Source: Rhodococcus sp. 06-462-5 (GTDB taxonomy: Bacteria; Actinomycetota; Actinomycetes; Mycobacteriales; Mycobacteriaceae). Taken from it: a stretch of 64,000 nucleotides of DNA. Positions 40,950 through 49,995 of this stretch are shown piece by piece. The position numbers and the translations under genes are program-made. The stretch lies in contig NZ_NOYD01000015.1 of assembly GCF_002258315.1 (NCBI RefSeq), positions 32,962-96,961 on the forward strand, written 5' to 3'. The notes beneath the pieces were generated by a model. It was not told the origin of the DNA. It did not search any database and saw nothing but the letters and a program-made list of their open reading frames with translations. Every line of letters starts with the position of its first letter. Position 1 is the stretch's first letter.

Positions 40950-42512
40950 ATGTTGATCATGCTGGGAATGCTCGGCGTCTTCTACGCCGTCGTCATCTTC
41001 ATTCTGTACACCACCCAACAGAAGACCTCCCCGACGTTCGACGAGTACTCGGTGGGCGGTCGCAGCTACGGCCCCTGGTATGTCGCGATGAGCTACGTCA
41101 ACTCGTGGTGGCCGGGTTCGGTGTTCATCGCGTTCTTCGGACTCGCCAGCGGCGCAGGCGTATTCGGCATGTACGGCCTCGCCTACTCCAGCCTCGGTGT
41201 TGCCATGATGTACTTCATGGCCACCCGCGCCTGGCGATGGGGCGCGAAGTACAACCTCCGCTCACAGCCCGACCTGCTGGGCCTGCGCTTCAACTCGCGC
41301 GGCACCAAGATCGTCGCCAGCGTCATCGGTATCGTCTCGCTCTTCCCCTGGGTGGTGCTCGGTATGCAGGCACTCGGCGAGGTCTTCCAGATCGCCAGTG
41401 CCGGAGCATGGTCGGTCACCACGTGCCTGTTCGTCGGCCTGGCCGTCATCGTCATCCGTCAGTACTGGACCGTCAAGATGGGCATGCGCGGGTTGATCAT
41501 GACCGACATGTTCCAAGGCATCGTCGCGTATGTCTTCTCCGCGGCACTGTGCCTGATTCTGCTCTCCGGTGTCGCCGGCGGCCCGATCAGCTTCTCGACT
41601 CTGGGAGACGTCGCCGACCAGTATCTCCGCGTCCCCGGCGACGGCGACTCCTACGGCCCGTTCTACCTCTTCGCCCTCATCTTCACCGGTGTCGTCGGAT
41701 CCCTCTGCTGGCCGACGAGTTTTCAGCGGATCTACACCGCATCCAGCGTCCGCGCAGTCAAGTCCGGCACCATCCGCACCGTGCTGATCTCCGGCGTCTT
41801 CTACTCACTGCTCATGCTCGTCGGTATCGCAGGCACGGTCATTCCCGCCGTCGCCGATTCACCGCAGACCGGCTGGTTCACCATTGCCGAGAGCTACGGT
41901 GGGACGTGGCTTCTGGGACTCGCCGCCACCATGGTGTTCGCCGCATCCATGGGCCACATCGACGGCAGCGTGCAGGTCTGCGGACTGCAGATCGCCAACG
42001 ACATCGTCAACTCCGACAAGCGCAAACTCTCCGACAGCCAACTCACCAAGGTGGCCAAGACGAGCATGCTCGCGTTCATGGCAGCGGCGGCCATCGTCGC
42101 CTACGCCACCTTCAACATGACGCGCCTACAACTCCTCGCGCAGATCTCGTACCAAGGCGTTGTGCAGCTTGCCATTCCACTGTTCCTCGGCATCTTCTGG
42201 CGAGGCGGCAACGGTAAGGGCGCAGTCGCCGGAATGATCTCCGGCTTCACCGTCGCACTGGTGCTCACCGCGATCTTCCCCGATGACATCGTCGGACTCG
42301 GCAGCCTCACCGGCGGAGTCGTCGGCATGGCCGTCAACCTGGCCGTCTTCCTCATCGTCTCCAAGGTCACCGGAATCACGGCCGAGGAGAAGGACCGCGT
42401 CGACGAGATGTTCGAGGTCGGCAAGCGTCCTACCCGCACGGCACCGGTCGACCTGTCCTTCGAGGACCGGATCGAAGAACTTGCTGTCAACCCCGCACCG
42501 GAGAAGATCTAG
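40950..42512 (+). CDS. Sodium:solute symporter (SSS family)
   Basis: 520 residues, about 13 membrane helices, start ATG with GGAGA upstream. SSS landmarks: FDEYSVGGRSYGPWYVAMSYVNSWWPGSVFIAFFGLASGAGVFGMYGLAYSSLGV at the N-terminus (the unwound TM1 and sodium site region), LFPWVVLGMQALGEVFQ, RGLIMTDMFQGIVAYVFSAALCLILL, SFQRIYTASSVRAVKSGTI, and FAASMGHIDGSVQVCGLQIANDIV, the counterpart of the sodium-binding TM8. It imports the operon's substrate driven by the sodium gradient. The family takes up sugars, amino acids, choline-like compounds, pantothenate and carboxylates; this member lies closest in style to amino acid/organic-cation-type carriers, but no substrate is assured. Confidence 0.9.
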   Translation: MLIMLGMLGVFYAVVIFILYTTQQKTSPTFDEYSVGGRSYGPWYVAMSYVNSWWPGSVFIAFFGLASGAGVFGMYGLAYSSLGVAMMYFMATRAWRWGAKYNLRSQPDLLGLRFNSRGTKIVASVIGIVSLFPWVVLGMQALGEVFQIASAGAWSVTTCLFVGLAVIVIRQYWTVKMGMRGLIMTDMFQGIVAYVFSAALCLILLSGVAGGPISFSTLGDVADQYLRVPGDGDSYGPFYLFALIFTGVVGSLCWPTSFQRIYTASSVRAVKSGTIRTVLISGVFYSLLMLVGIAGTVIPAVADSPQTGWFTIAESYGGTWLLGLAATMVFAASMGHIDGSVQVCGLQIANDIVNSDKRKLSDSQLTKVAKTSMLAFMAAAAIVAYATFNMTRLQLLAQISYQGVVQLAIPLFLGIFWRGGNGKGAVAGMISGFTVALVLTAIFPDDIVGLGSLTGGVVGMAVNLAVFLIVSKVTGITAEEKDRVDEMFEVGKRPTRTAPVDLSFEDRIEELAVNPAPEKI

Positions 42513-43780
42513 TGACATTTCTCGACGATTTCGCCGCGATGTCGCAGTTCGGTGCCACCGCCGCCGGCGGCGTGCACCGCGAGGCAGCGACCGCGGACGA
42601 CGGTCGAACCAGGCGGTTCCTCGCCGACTGGTTCGACCGGCACGGCTTAACCACCACCGTCGACGCGGTGGGAAACATGTACGGCACCGTCGAGTTGGTT
42701 CCCGGTGCTCCGTACGTGCTCGTCGGCTCGCATCTCGACAGCCAGCCGACGGCCGGAAAGTACGACGGGGCCTACGGTGTTCTCGCTGCGGCCCACGCCG
42801 CGTACGAGGTAGCCGAATGTGTCGAACGTGGTTCGGTGACTCCGCAATTCAATCTTGCGGTGGTGAACTGGTTCAACGAGGAGGGCTCCCGTTTCTCGCC
42901 CAGCCTGATGGGAAGCGGGGTCTTCATCGGCAAGTTCGACGCCGAGAACATCCTGAAGGTCACCGACCGCGGTGGCATCAGCGTGCGGGATGCCCTGTCC
43001 GATATCGGCTTTCACGGCAACGACGACGCGCCCGAGGCCGCCTCGTACGCCGAGATCCACATCGAACAGGGTCCTATCCTCGAGAACACGGGCACCACGA
43101 TCGGCATCGTCACCGCCAACTGGGCCGCACGGAAGTACTCGATCACCGTGCACGGTGAGCAGTCGCACACCGGCGCAACTCATATGGCTCTGCGTCACGA
43201 CGCGTTGGTCGGTGCCTCGCGCATCGTGCTCGCCGCCCGCGAACTGACGACCCACTTTCCGGAACAGGCGCTGCTGGCCTCGGTCGGAGAGTTCGATGTC
43301 GAACCCAACTCCCCCATCGTCGTGCCGTCGAAGGTCACCATGGCCATCGACATCCGGTCCTCCGATCCCGAGGTCCTCGACCAGGCCCACGAGAAGCTCC
43401 TTGCAGCAATCGATTCCGTCAACACCGACGGGGAGGTGCGGGTCAGTGTCGACACCTCGGCGCTACGGCCGTCCACGAGCTACCAGATCGAGGGCGTCGA
43501 ACTGGCCGAGGAGGCAGCCGAGGCACTCGGATTGTCGTCCCGACGGATGCTCACAATGGCCGGCCACGACTCGGTGAACCTCAAGGACGTCGTCCCGACG
43601 GTGATGCTGTTCGTCCCCAGCGTCGACGGAATCTCGCACAGCGAGAGAGAACTGACCCACGACAGCGACCTGCTCGACGGCGTGAAAATGCTGGCCGAGA
43701 CGGTCGCGCGCATGGTGCGCGGCGATATCGGAGTCGGCCGGTCTTCCGAACTCGCCGGCACCAGCCGCACTCGAGCATAG
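42512..43780 (+). CDS. M20 carbamoylase-type amidohydrolase
   Basis: 422 residues from GTG 42512, which overlaps the symporter stop (TAGTG). Zinc-dependent hydrolase of the N-carbamoyl-L-amino-acid hydrolase/allantoate amidohydrolase/beta-ureidopropionase group: VGSHLDSQPTAGKYDGAYGVLA (first metal His and bridging Asp), NWFNEEGSRFSPSLMGSGVF (metal Glu and the EE catalytic pair), YAEIHIEQGPILENTGTTIGIVT (metal His), the lid/dimerisation domain RKYSITVHGEQSHTGATHMALRHDALVGASRIV, and LTMAGHDSVNLKDVVPTVMLFVPSVDGISHSERELT for the last metal His. It would remove an N-carbamoyl, N-formyl or N-acyl group from the imported compound or open a ureido bond. Confidence 0.9.
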   Translation: MTFLDDFAAMSQFGATAAGGVHREAATADDGRTRRFLADWFDRHGLTTTVDAVGNMYGTVELVPGAPYVLVGSHLDSQPTAGKYDGAYGVLAAAHAAYEVAECVERGSVTPQFNLAVVNWFNEEGSRFSPSLMGSGVFIGKFDAENILKVTDRGGISVRDALSDIGFHGNDDAPEAASYAEIHIEQGPILENTGTTIGIVTANWAARKYSITVHGEQSHTGATHMALRHDALVGASRIVLAARELTTHFPEQALLASVGEFDVEPNSPIVVPSKVTMAIDIRSSDPEVLDQAHEKLLAAIDSVNTDGEVRVSVDTSALRPSTSYQIEGVELAEEAAEALGLSSRRMLTMAGHDSVNLKDVVPTVMLFVPSVDGISHSERELTHDSDLLDGVKMLAETVARMVRGDIGVGRSSELAGTSRTRA

Positions 43781-43793
43781 AAAGCAGAGCCAG

Positions 43794-44603
43794 ATGATCG
43801 ACTTGAGCGGCAAGACTGCCGTGGTCACAGGCGGGTCCCGCGGCATCGGACGGGCAGTGGCGACTACTTTGGCGGCGGCCGGCGCGCACGTGGTGATCGC
43901 CGACCGCAGCGATGCACTCCGCACCGACGGCGCATCGACATCGAATCTGATCTGCGCTGCGGGAGGCACCGCCGAGTCCGTCCTGCTGGACATCTCCGAT
44001 TCCCGGCAGGTCGACGCGGTCTTCGCGGACGTCGCGGGCCGATCGGGCATCGACATCCTCGTCAACAACGCCGGAGTGCTCAGTGCCGGAACGGTCCTCG
44101 ACACGACCGACGATGCGTGGCGGTCACTTTTCGCAGTGAACGTGGACGGAACGTTCTTCTGCACCCGAGCGGCGATACGGCACATGGTCGACGCCGGGCG
44201 GGGCGGCAAGGTCGTCAACGTCGCGTCGATCAGCGGCCTGCGGGCCAATCCAGGATTCGCCGGATACTGCGCGGCGAAAGGAGCGATGGTCAACTTCACC
44301 CGGCAGGTCGGCATCGACTACGCACCGATGGGAATCAACGTCAACGGCGTTGCGCCCGGCTTCGTCGAGACCGACATGACCGCGATCTACGACGCGTCTA
44401 TCCGCGGTGCTCTGGAAGCGCAGACTCCCAACGGCAAGTGGGCACATCCACAACACATCGCCGACACCGTGTTGTTCCTGGCCTCGTCGCTCTCGAACCA
44501 CATCTGCGGAGAGATCGTGGCCGTGGACGGCGGCTGGCTCGTCGGCACTCCCGTGGTTCCAGTAATTCCGGTCATACCGGCGGCAACCGCGGTATCGGCA
44601 TGA
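43794..44603 (+). CDS. Short-chain dehydrogenase/reductase
   Basis: 269 residues. Classical SDR with TAVVTGGSRGIGRAVATTLAAAG (cofactor), DILVNNAGVLSAG (NNAG), VNVASISGLRAN (catalytic Ser), YCAAKGAMVNF (YxxxK). The C-terminus has an unusual hydrophobic tail of repeated PV/PVI units (GTPVVPVIPVIPAATAVSA). The gene lies between the M20 hydrolase and the amidase, 13 and 10 bases from its neighbours. It may oxidise a hydroxyl of the substrate or handle the aldehyde released by the phospho-lyase. The cofactor is not determinable; an Asp at the end of the second strand (VVIADRSD) suggests NAD. Confidence 0.88.
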   Translation: MIDLSGKTAVVTGGSRGIGRAVATTLAAAGAHVVIADRSDALRTDGASTSNLICAAGGTAESVLLDISDSRQVDAVFADVAGRSGIDILVNNAGVLSAGTVLDTTDDAWRSLFAVNVDGTFFCTRAAIRHMVDAGRGGKVVNVASISGLRANPGFAGYCAAKGAMVNFTRQVGIDYAPMGINVNGVAPGFVETDMTAIYDASIRGALEAQTPNGKWAHPQHIADTVLFLASSLSNHICGEIVAVDGGWLVGTPVVPVIPVIPAATAVSA

Positions 44604-44613
44604 AAGGCACGCA

Positions 44614-46023
44614 ATGAACCCCCTGTTGACCAAAACCGTCGCCGAGATACGTGCGGCATTCGGCACCGGTGAGCTCACTCCCCTGCAGTTGCTCGACGCC
44701 ACGCTGGAACATCTGTCGGTCACCGACCCCGTGATCAATGCGATGGCGTACGTGGACGAGTCGGGTGCCCGTGCAGCCGCGGCGGCCGCGACCGACCGAC
44801 TCGTATCCGGCCGTGCCCGAGGAGGCCTGGACGGGATTCCGGTGACGATCAAGGACAGCGTCCATGCGATCGGGATGCCGTGGCGGCACGGCGTCGCAGC
44901 GAATGCGGACCTGCCGATGTCCACGGTCGACGCGCCACCGGCCGCCCGGCTGAAGGAAGCGGGAGCCGTCATCGTCGGCAAGACCACGATGCCGGACATG
45001 GGGATGATGGCAGCCGGCGTCAGCTCGCTGTACGGAATCACCCGCAATCCTTGGGACCCTTCTCGCAATACCGGTGGATCCAGTGCCGGTGCAGGTGCGT
45101 CGCTGGCGTCCGGCATCGGGTTCGGTTCTGTCGGTTCCGATATCGCCGGGTCGGTGCGGTTGCCTGCGGGACACTGCGGGCTCGTTGCCTTGAAGCCGAC
45201 GCAGGGCCGCATTCCGCACACTGCTCCGTCGACCATGCGATCGGCCGGTCCGATGGCGCGCACCGTCGACGATCTCATCGACCTCTACGGCGTTATCTCG
45301 AGGCCCGATCCGCGGGACACGTGGAGTCTGCCGTACGAGGACACCTCCGACATACACGCGGTTCTCGCTCCTGCCGGGCTTCGCATCGGCGTCATGCTCG
45401 ACATGGGCTACGGTCCCACCGTTTCCGACGACGTACAGGCCGTGGTGCGTTCTGCAGCAATGCAACTGAGTGCAGCAGGTGCCGTGGTCACCGACATGCC
45501 GCCGATCTTCGGCGTGGATCCGTACCCGGCGTTGGATCGCCTGTTCCAGGTTCGTGCGCGCACGGAGTGGGAGGCCATTCCCGAGAATCCTCGATCGCAG
45601 GTACTGCCCGCGGTCGCGGACTGGGCCTCGGCGGCGGCGGAGTATTCGGCCGCTCAGTTCTCGCGAGATACCGATGCGGTGATGCGCTCGCAGGAGTCGG
45701 TTCGGGCGCAGACGTCCGAGTTCGACTTCGTCATCTCTCCGGTCGTTCCCACAGTGGGCTTCGGCGCCGAGGAAGTCGGGCTCGACCCGGCACAACCGTT
45801 GAGCCACTGCAGTTTCACCGCATGGTTCAACCAGACCGCGCAACCGGCCTCGGCGCTCTGTTTCGGCTTCGCCGGACACATGCCAGTCGGGATACAGGTC
45901 GTCGGACCTCGGTTCGCCGACCAGGCGGTGCTGAGGCTGACGAAATGGCTCGAAGATGCACGCGGATTCGCGATGAACTGGCCGACGGCTGTGGCCGCGG
46001 ACAAGATCGGAGTGCTGGGATGA
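44614..46023 (+). CDS. Amidase (amidase-signature family)
   Basis: 469 residues. The Ser-Ser-Lys triad is complete: Lys80 in PVTIKDSVH, cis-Ser156 in NTGGSSAGAGAS, nucleophile Ser180 in GSDIAGSVRLPA; the spacings equal those in GatA-type amidases. The region around SEDDVQAVVRSAAMQLSAAG is the substrate domain. It hydrolyses a carboxamide to acid and amine. Together with the M20 hydrolase it gives the operon two deacylating or amide-splitting activities. Candidates are N-acyl amino alcohols or hydroxyalkyl amides, but only experiment can tell. The ATG of the next gene overlaps its stop (ATGA), so expression is tightly coupled with the first kinase. Confidence 0.9.
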   Translation: MNPLLTKTVAEIRAAFGTGELTPLQLLDATLEHLSVTDPVINAMAYVDESGARAAAAAATDRLVSGRARGGLDGIPVTIKDSVHAIGMPWRHGVAANADLPMSTVDAPPAARLKEAGAVIVGKTTMPDMGMMAAGVSSLYGITRNPWDPSRNTGGSSAGAGASLASGIGFGSVGSDIAGSVRLPAGHCGLVALKPTQGRIPHTAPSTMRSAGPMARTVDDLIDLYGVISRPDPRDTWSLPYEDTSDIHAVLAPAGLRIGVMLDMGYGPTVSDDVQAVVRSAAMQLSAAGAVVTDMPPIFGVDPYPALDRLFQVRARTEWEAIPENPRSQVLPAVADWASAAAEYSAAQFSRDTDAVMRSQESVRAQTSEFDFVISPVVPTVGFGAEEVGLDPAQPLSHCSFTAWFNQTAQPASALCFGFAGHMPVGIQVVGPRFADQAVLRLTKWLEDARGFAMNWPTAVAADKIGVLG

Positions 46024-46955
46024 CGGTTCGGCAGACACTGAGCGAGTTGGGTATCTGGGCAACGGGCGACCTTACGTTGGACCCTGGTACCACCATGGCG
46101 AGCCCCAGTTGGTGGGGCGCGGACTCCGAGCGCTATTCGGCGCGGGCCGAGGTTGCGGACTCCGGCGCGGGCTCGGCCGCGTACGTGAAAGTGATGGAAC
46201 CGCATGCCCGCGACTACATCGATGTCGCAGCGACGTTCTCGGCGGCGACCGCGGCCGGCGACGCGGGCATCGGCCCGAGTGTCTTCTTCTCCGACGCAGC
46301 CTCCGGTGTGCTGGTGATGGAGGACTTCACCGGACGGTGTTCGACCGCAACGCTCGATCTGTTCGACGAGGACGCGAATGTGGAGAATCTGGTGGCGCTG
46401 CGGACATCCGTTCACCGGCTCAGCGGAATCACCAGACGTGCGTCGGTGTTCGAGGACCTGGCGCACGTGATCGGTTTGGTCGAGAAGGTCGGGGGGTTGT
46501 TCCCGGCCGACTTCGATTGGATGCTGCGGACTCTCGCGCCTGCTCGAGTCCGCATCGACGGTGCCGGGTTCGACGCGGTCCCCTGCCACGGCGACGGCAA
46601 CGTCTCCAATGTCCTGATGCTCGACGACGGCGGTATGCGGCTCGTCGACTGGGACGTTGCGGCGCTGATGGATCCGTTGCAGGACATCGGTGCCTTGCTC
46701 GCGGAGATCCGTCCGTTCGACACCGACGCACGCGAGGTGTTCGAGATGATGTGGGGATCGTTCGACAGTGCGCTGTTCGATCGCGCCCGTGTATACGGCA
46801 TCGCCGACTCCCTGCGGTGGGCCCTCATCGGCTCGTATGCCGACGCGATGAGGCCAGGCACGCAGGAGTATTCGAAGTTCTCCGACTGGCAGTTCCTGAG
46901 AGCGCGGGCTGGATTGCGCGACCCCCATTTCGACGACCGAGTACGGAATATCTGA
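46020..46955 (+). CDS. APH-family kinase 1 (HYKK/choline-kinase-like)
   Basis: 311 residues, translationally coupled to the amidase. Kinase fold: SAAYVKVMEPHARDYIDVAATFSAATAAG (ATP Lys and C-helix Glu region), LVMEDFTGR hinge, catalytic loop PCHGDGNVSNVLML (His190, Asp192, Asn197), and metal Asp in MRLVDWDVAALMDPLQDIGALL. The family includes hydroxylysine kinase and choline/ethanolamine kinases. The next gene codes for a second kinase of the same superfamily and the one after for a phospho-lyase. I propose phosphorylation of the hydroxyl of an amino alcohol. Two kinases in one operon could mean two substrates, a heterodimer, or one inactive partner. The catalytic residues look intact in both. 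Confidence 0.82.
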   Translation: MTVRQTLSELGIWATGDLTLDPGTTMASPSWWGADSERYSARAEVADSGAGSAAYVKVMEPHARDYIDVAATFSAATAAGDAGIGPSVFFSDAASGVLVMEDFTGRCSTATLDLFDEDANVENLVALRTSVHRLSGITRRASVFEDLAHVIGLVEKVGGLFPADFDWMLRTLAPARVRIDGAGFDAVPCHGDGNVSNVLMLDDGGMRLVDWDVAALMDPLQDIGALLAEIRPFDTDAREVFEMMWGSFDSALFDRARVYGIADSLRWALIGSYADAMRPGTQEYSKFSDWQFLRARAGLRDPHFDDRVRNI

Positions 46956-46962
46956 GGTGGCC

Positions 46963-47907
46963 ATGAACGAGATCGCACTGGGATCTGCCCGAACCGAGCC
47001 TGAACGGCAGGTGGAGAAGGCTCTGGCCGCCGTTGCGGAGTGGGAGGGCCTGAACATCACCTACGCTCCGGTACCCGGAGGGTTGATGAACAGCAATTGG
47101 CGCATCACCGTCGAAGGGAAACCCAAGCGCTACTTCATGAAACTCCCCGGTGCCGGGACGGATTCGTTCATCGACCGGTCACTGGCCAACGAAGCCGCTC
47201 GCCGGGCAGGCGCTCTGGACATCGGGCCGGAGGTGGTGCTGTTCGATCCGGTGACCGGGGTGGAGGTGATCGAATTCCTGGAAGGCTACCGGGCGTGCAC
47301 CAACGGCGACCTCAAGCGTCCCGAGATCCCGATGGGCATGATCGATGTGTATCGCGTGCTTCATTCGGGAAGCAAGCTCAGCATCACGAAGACGATCTTC
47401 GACATGATCGACGAACACCTCGATCAGGTTGCCGAACTCGGTGTGCGGTTGCCGCGCGACGCAGAGCTGATCCTCGCCGAGTACGGGCAGGCGAAGAACG
47501 CGATGCTGGCGTCCGGCCTGGATCTGGTTGCATGTCACAACGACCCGATGCCAGGAAACATCCTCATCGGCGACGGCCTGCCGATGAAACTGGTGGACTA
47601 CGAGTTCGCATCCAACAACGACCGCGCCTACGAGCTCGCCGTCATGATCACCGAGATGTTCTACGGCGAGCAGCAGACGATGGAATTGATCGAGGAGTTC
47701 TACGGCAAGGCCGAGTGGTCGATGATCTCCCGCGTGCAAGTGTGTAGCGCACTCGCCGACGTCAAGTGGGGACTGTGGGGTTGCATGAACCACAAGTTCA
47801 GCACCGCATGGGATTTCGACTACCACAAGTACGGAACCTGGAAGCTCGCCCGCGCGAGGATGAAGATGGCGGATCCGCGTTGGGCGTTCTGGCTGCAGGG
47901 GTTGTGA
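46963..47907 (+). CDS. APH-family kinase 2 (choline/ethanolamine-kinase LicA-like)
   Basis: 314 residues from ATG 46963; GAGG lies five bases upstream. N-lobe VPGGLMNSNWRITVEGKPKRYFMKLPGAGTDSFIDRSLANEAARRAGAL is the choline-kinase/LicA pattern (GGLxNxNW). Catalytic loop DLVACHNDPMPGNIL (His192, Asp194, Asn199) and metal Asp in MKLVDYEFASNNDRAYELAVM follow. The NDxxxxN loop with HND is exactly that of choline/ethanolamine kinases. This makes an amino alcohol such as ethanolamine, or a closely related hydroxyl-amine compound, the best substrate guess. The adjacent phospho-lyase acts on precisely such products. Confidence 0.85.
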   Translation: MNEIALGSARTEPERQVEKALAAVAEWEGLNITYAPVPGGLMNSNWRITVEGKPKRYFMKLPGAGTDSFIDRSLANEAARRAGALDIGPEVVLFDPVTGVEVIEFLEGYRACTNGDLKRPEIPMGMIDVYRVLHSGSKLSITKTIFDMIDEHLDQVAELGVRLPRDAELILAEYGQAKNAMLASGLDLVACHNDPMPGNILIGDGLPMKLVDYEFASNNDRAYELAVMITEMFYGEQQTMELIEEFYGKAEWSMISRVQVCSALADVKWGLWGCMNHKFSTAWDFDYHKYGTWKLARARMKMADPRWAFWLQGL

Positions 47908-47908
47908 G

Positions 47909-49237
47909 GTGACCACCCTCGATCGCGTCGGAGCCCTGAGAGTCAACGGTTTCGATGCGTCCTCGGCCGTGGGTCTCAGCACGCGCACGCTCGATCTGGT
48001 CGAGCGCCGAAGGCGCGTCCTCGGGCCCGCCTACCACCTGATGTACGAGTCTCCGCTCGAGCTGGTCCGCGGAGAGGGTGTGTACGTCTACGACGCCGAC
48101 GGCACTCGGTACCTCGACATGTACAACAACGTCGCCAGCGTGGGCCATTGCCATCCCCGGGTTGTCGACGCCGTCACCCGGCAGATGTCGAGGATCAACA
48201 CGCACACGCGGTACCTGCACGAGGCCGTGATCGGCTACGCAGAAGATCTGGTCGGAACTTTCCCGGAAAACCTGAGCACGGCGATGTTCACGTGTACCGG
48301 GTCCGAGGCGAACGACCTCGCTCTCCGGATCGCACGGCACGCGACCGGCCGTCAGGGCATCGTCGTCACCGAAAGCGCTTATCACGGTGGAACCGTGGAT
48401 GTGGCGGCATGTTCGCCGTCGATGGGTCCGGCGTCCGTCCGCGACGCGGCGTGGGTGCGGACGGTTCCGGCACCGGATGCGTACCGGGTGGACGGCGATC
48501 TGGGCACGTGGTTCGCCGAGAAGGTGCAGGCACAGATCGACGACTTGGTCTGCAGCGGTGTCGGTTTCGCTGCGCTGATGGTCGATTCGATCTTCGCCTC
48601 CGACGGGATCTTGCCGGAGCCGACACCGTTCCTGAAGCCTGCAGCGGACGTCGTTCACGCCGCGGGTGGGGTGTTGATCGCCGACGAGGTGCAGCCGGGG
48701 TTCGGTCGCCTGGGCGCGTCGATGTGGGGATTCGAGCGCCACGGGTTGATGCCCGACATCGTGACGATGGGCAAACCGATGGGTAACGGCATGCCCATTG
48801 CCGGACTGGTGATGCAGAGTTCACTGGCCGAGCAGTTCGGACGAGACCTGCGCTACTTCAACACGTTCGGTGGCAATCCGGTGACTGTCGCTGCGGCCCA
48901 GGCGGTTCTCGACGTGATCCGCCACGAGGACTTGGTCGCCAACTCCGCCTCGATGGGTTCGCGCATGCTGACGGGCCTGAGAGGACTTGCCCCGGGTATC
49001 GATTCCATCGGTGACATCCGTGGTGCGGGATTGTTCGTCGGAGTCGAATTCATCGGCCCTGCAGGTCAACCGGATCCGGCCGAGGCACTGCGTGTGGTCA
49101 ACGCGATGAAGAAACGCGGGGTGCTGATCTCGGCCACCGGCCTGTACGGAAGCACCCTGAAAATCAGACCGCCGTTGACCATCGAGGCGGCGGACGTCGA
49201 CCTGTTCCTCGAAGAGTTCGCGGCGGTCGTTGCCTGA
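47909..49237 (+). CDS. Class-III PLP enzyme, ethanolamine-phosphate/phosphohydroxylysine phospho-lyase-like
   Basis: 442 residues from GTG 47909 (AGGGG eight bases upstream). Class-III aminotransferase fold, PLP lysine Lys289 in TMGKPMGNGMP, and ADEVQPGFGRLG before it. The N-terminal block YLDMYNNVASVGHCHPRVVDAVTRQMSRINTHTRYLH, then TCTGSEANDLALRIAR, APDAYRVDGD and YFNTFGGNPVTVAAAQAVLDVI match animal ETNPPL/PHYKPL (AGXT2L1/2) remarkably well, more than they match ordinary transaminases. Those enzymes eliminate ammonia and phosphate from phosphoethanolamine or 5-phosphohydroxylysine to give an aldehyde (EC 4.2.3.2 / 4.2.3.134). The two upstream kinases supply phosphorylated substrate. A plain aminotransferase is the alternative. 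Confidence 0.87.
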   Translation: MTTLDRVGALRVNGFDASSAVGLSTRTLDLVERRRRVLGPAYHLMYESPLELVRGEGVYVYDADGTRYLDMYNNVASVGHCHPRVVDAVTRQMSRINTHTRYLHEAVIGYAEDLVGTFPENLSTAMFTCTGSEANDLALRIARHATGRQGIVVTESAYHGGTVDVAACSPSMGPASVRDAAWVRTVPAPDAYRVDGDLGTWFAEKVQAQIDDLVCSGVGFAALMVDSIFASDGILPEPTPFLKPAADVVHAAGGVLIADEVQPGFGRLGASMWGFERHGLMPDIVTMGKPMGNGMPIAGLVMQSSLAEQFGRDLRYFNTFGGNPVTVAAAQAVLDVIRHEDLVANSASMGSRMLTGLRGLAPGIDSIGDIRGAGLFVGVEFIGPAGQPDPAEALRVVNAMKKRGVLISATGLYGSTLKIRPPLTIEAADVDLFLEEFAAVVA

Positions 49238-49249
49238 TATCGATTTTTT

Positions 49250-49855
49250 TCAGCCGTCGACCGGCCCCAACGAGGCCAGTGTTCTCTCGGCAACGCGTTC
49301 GAGTTGACTTCGAGTAGACCCGTCTCGGGCGCGCTGGGACATGCCCTGAATGATCACGCCGATGAACTCGGCAACGTCATCGGAATCCCATGACGGTGAC
49401 AGGACGCCGTCGGCTACGTTCCCCGAAATACACTGCGACAGCTTCAGAACATTGGCATTGCGCATGTCGCGCAATCGATCTGCGATGCTCTGATTGGCGT
49501 CGGTGACGCCGATCGCCGAGCTGATGATCAAACATCCGCCCGGACATGACTCGTCGGTGTAGCGCGAGGCGGCATCGTACAACAGTCTCGAGATCAGCTT
49601 CGCCGCGTGGGGCTCCTCGGCGAAGGCCCGGTCCATGAAGTCGCCTCGGGTAGCGAGGTACCGCTCGATTGCGGCGAAGAACAGCCCTTCCTTGCCGCCG
49701 AAGGCGCTGTAAAGACTCGGCGGGTTGATGCCCATCGCACTGGTGAGCATCGAGACCGAGGTGCCCTCGTATCCGTGCTCCCAGAAGGCGAACATCGCCT
49801 GATCCAGCGCAGCGTCGACGTCGAACTTCCGCCCCTGCCCTCGTACCCCGGCCAT
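49250..49855 (-). CDS. TetR-family regulator (SCPGGCL type)
   Basis: 201 residues from ATG 49855 with AGGAGGG upstream. HTH AALDQAMFAFWEHGYEGTSVSMLTSAMGINPPSLYSAFGGKEGLFFAAIERYL. The C-terminal domain has the ESCPGGCLIISSAI motif found in a large TetR subgroup. It converges on the phospho-lyase gene (12 bases between stops) and is divergent from the quinone oxidoreductase gene, which is its more likely target. GATCGATACACGAATGGTCTAGCC lies in the divergent gap and may include the promoter of the oxidoreductase. No clear long palindrome is seen. Confidence 0.87.
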   Translation of the reverse strand: MAGVRGQGRKFDVDAALDQAMFAFWEHGYEGTSVSMLTSAMGINPPSLYSAFGGKEGLFFAAIERYLATRGDFMDRAFAEEPHAAKLISRLLYDAASRYTDESCPGGCLIISSAIGVTDANQSIADRLRDMRNANVLKLSQCISGNVADGVLSPSWDSDDVAEFIGVIIQGMSQRARDGSTRSQLERVAERTLASLGPVDG

Positions 49856-49995
49856 GGGCCCTCCTGATTCTGCGTTTCGCTCCGGCAACTACAGTTCAGA
49901 CTACTCGCATAGCGATCGATACACGAATGGTCTAGCCTCGAACCGCAGTGCCGATTCGCATCGGAGAAGAAGCGGCACGCGCGAGAGGAGATCGA

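Noticed and set aside
45654..47060. Long minus-strand frames across the amidase and kinase genes
   Set aside because: Shadow frames opposite well-supported plus-strand genes with complete catalytic motifs.
49238..49249. T-run (GATTTTTTT) between the phospho-lyase and TetR stops as a terminator
   Set aside because: No stem precedes the T-run within the twelve-base gap, so intrinsic termination is not supported.
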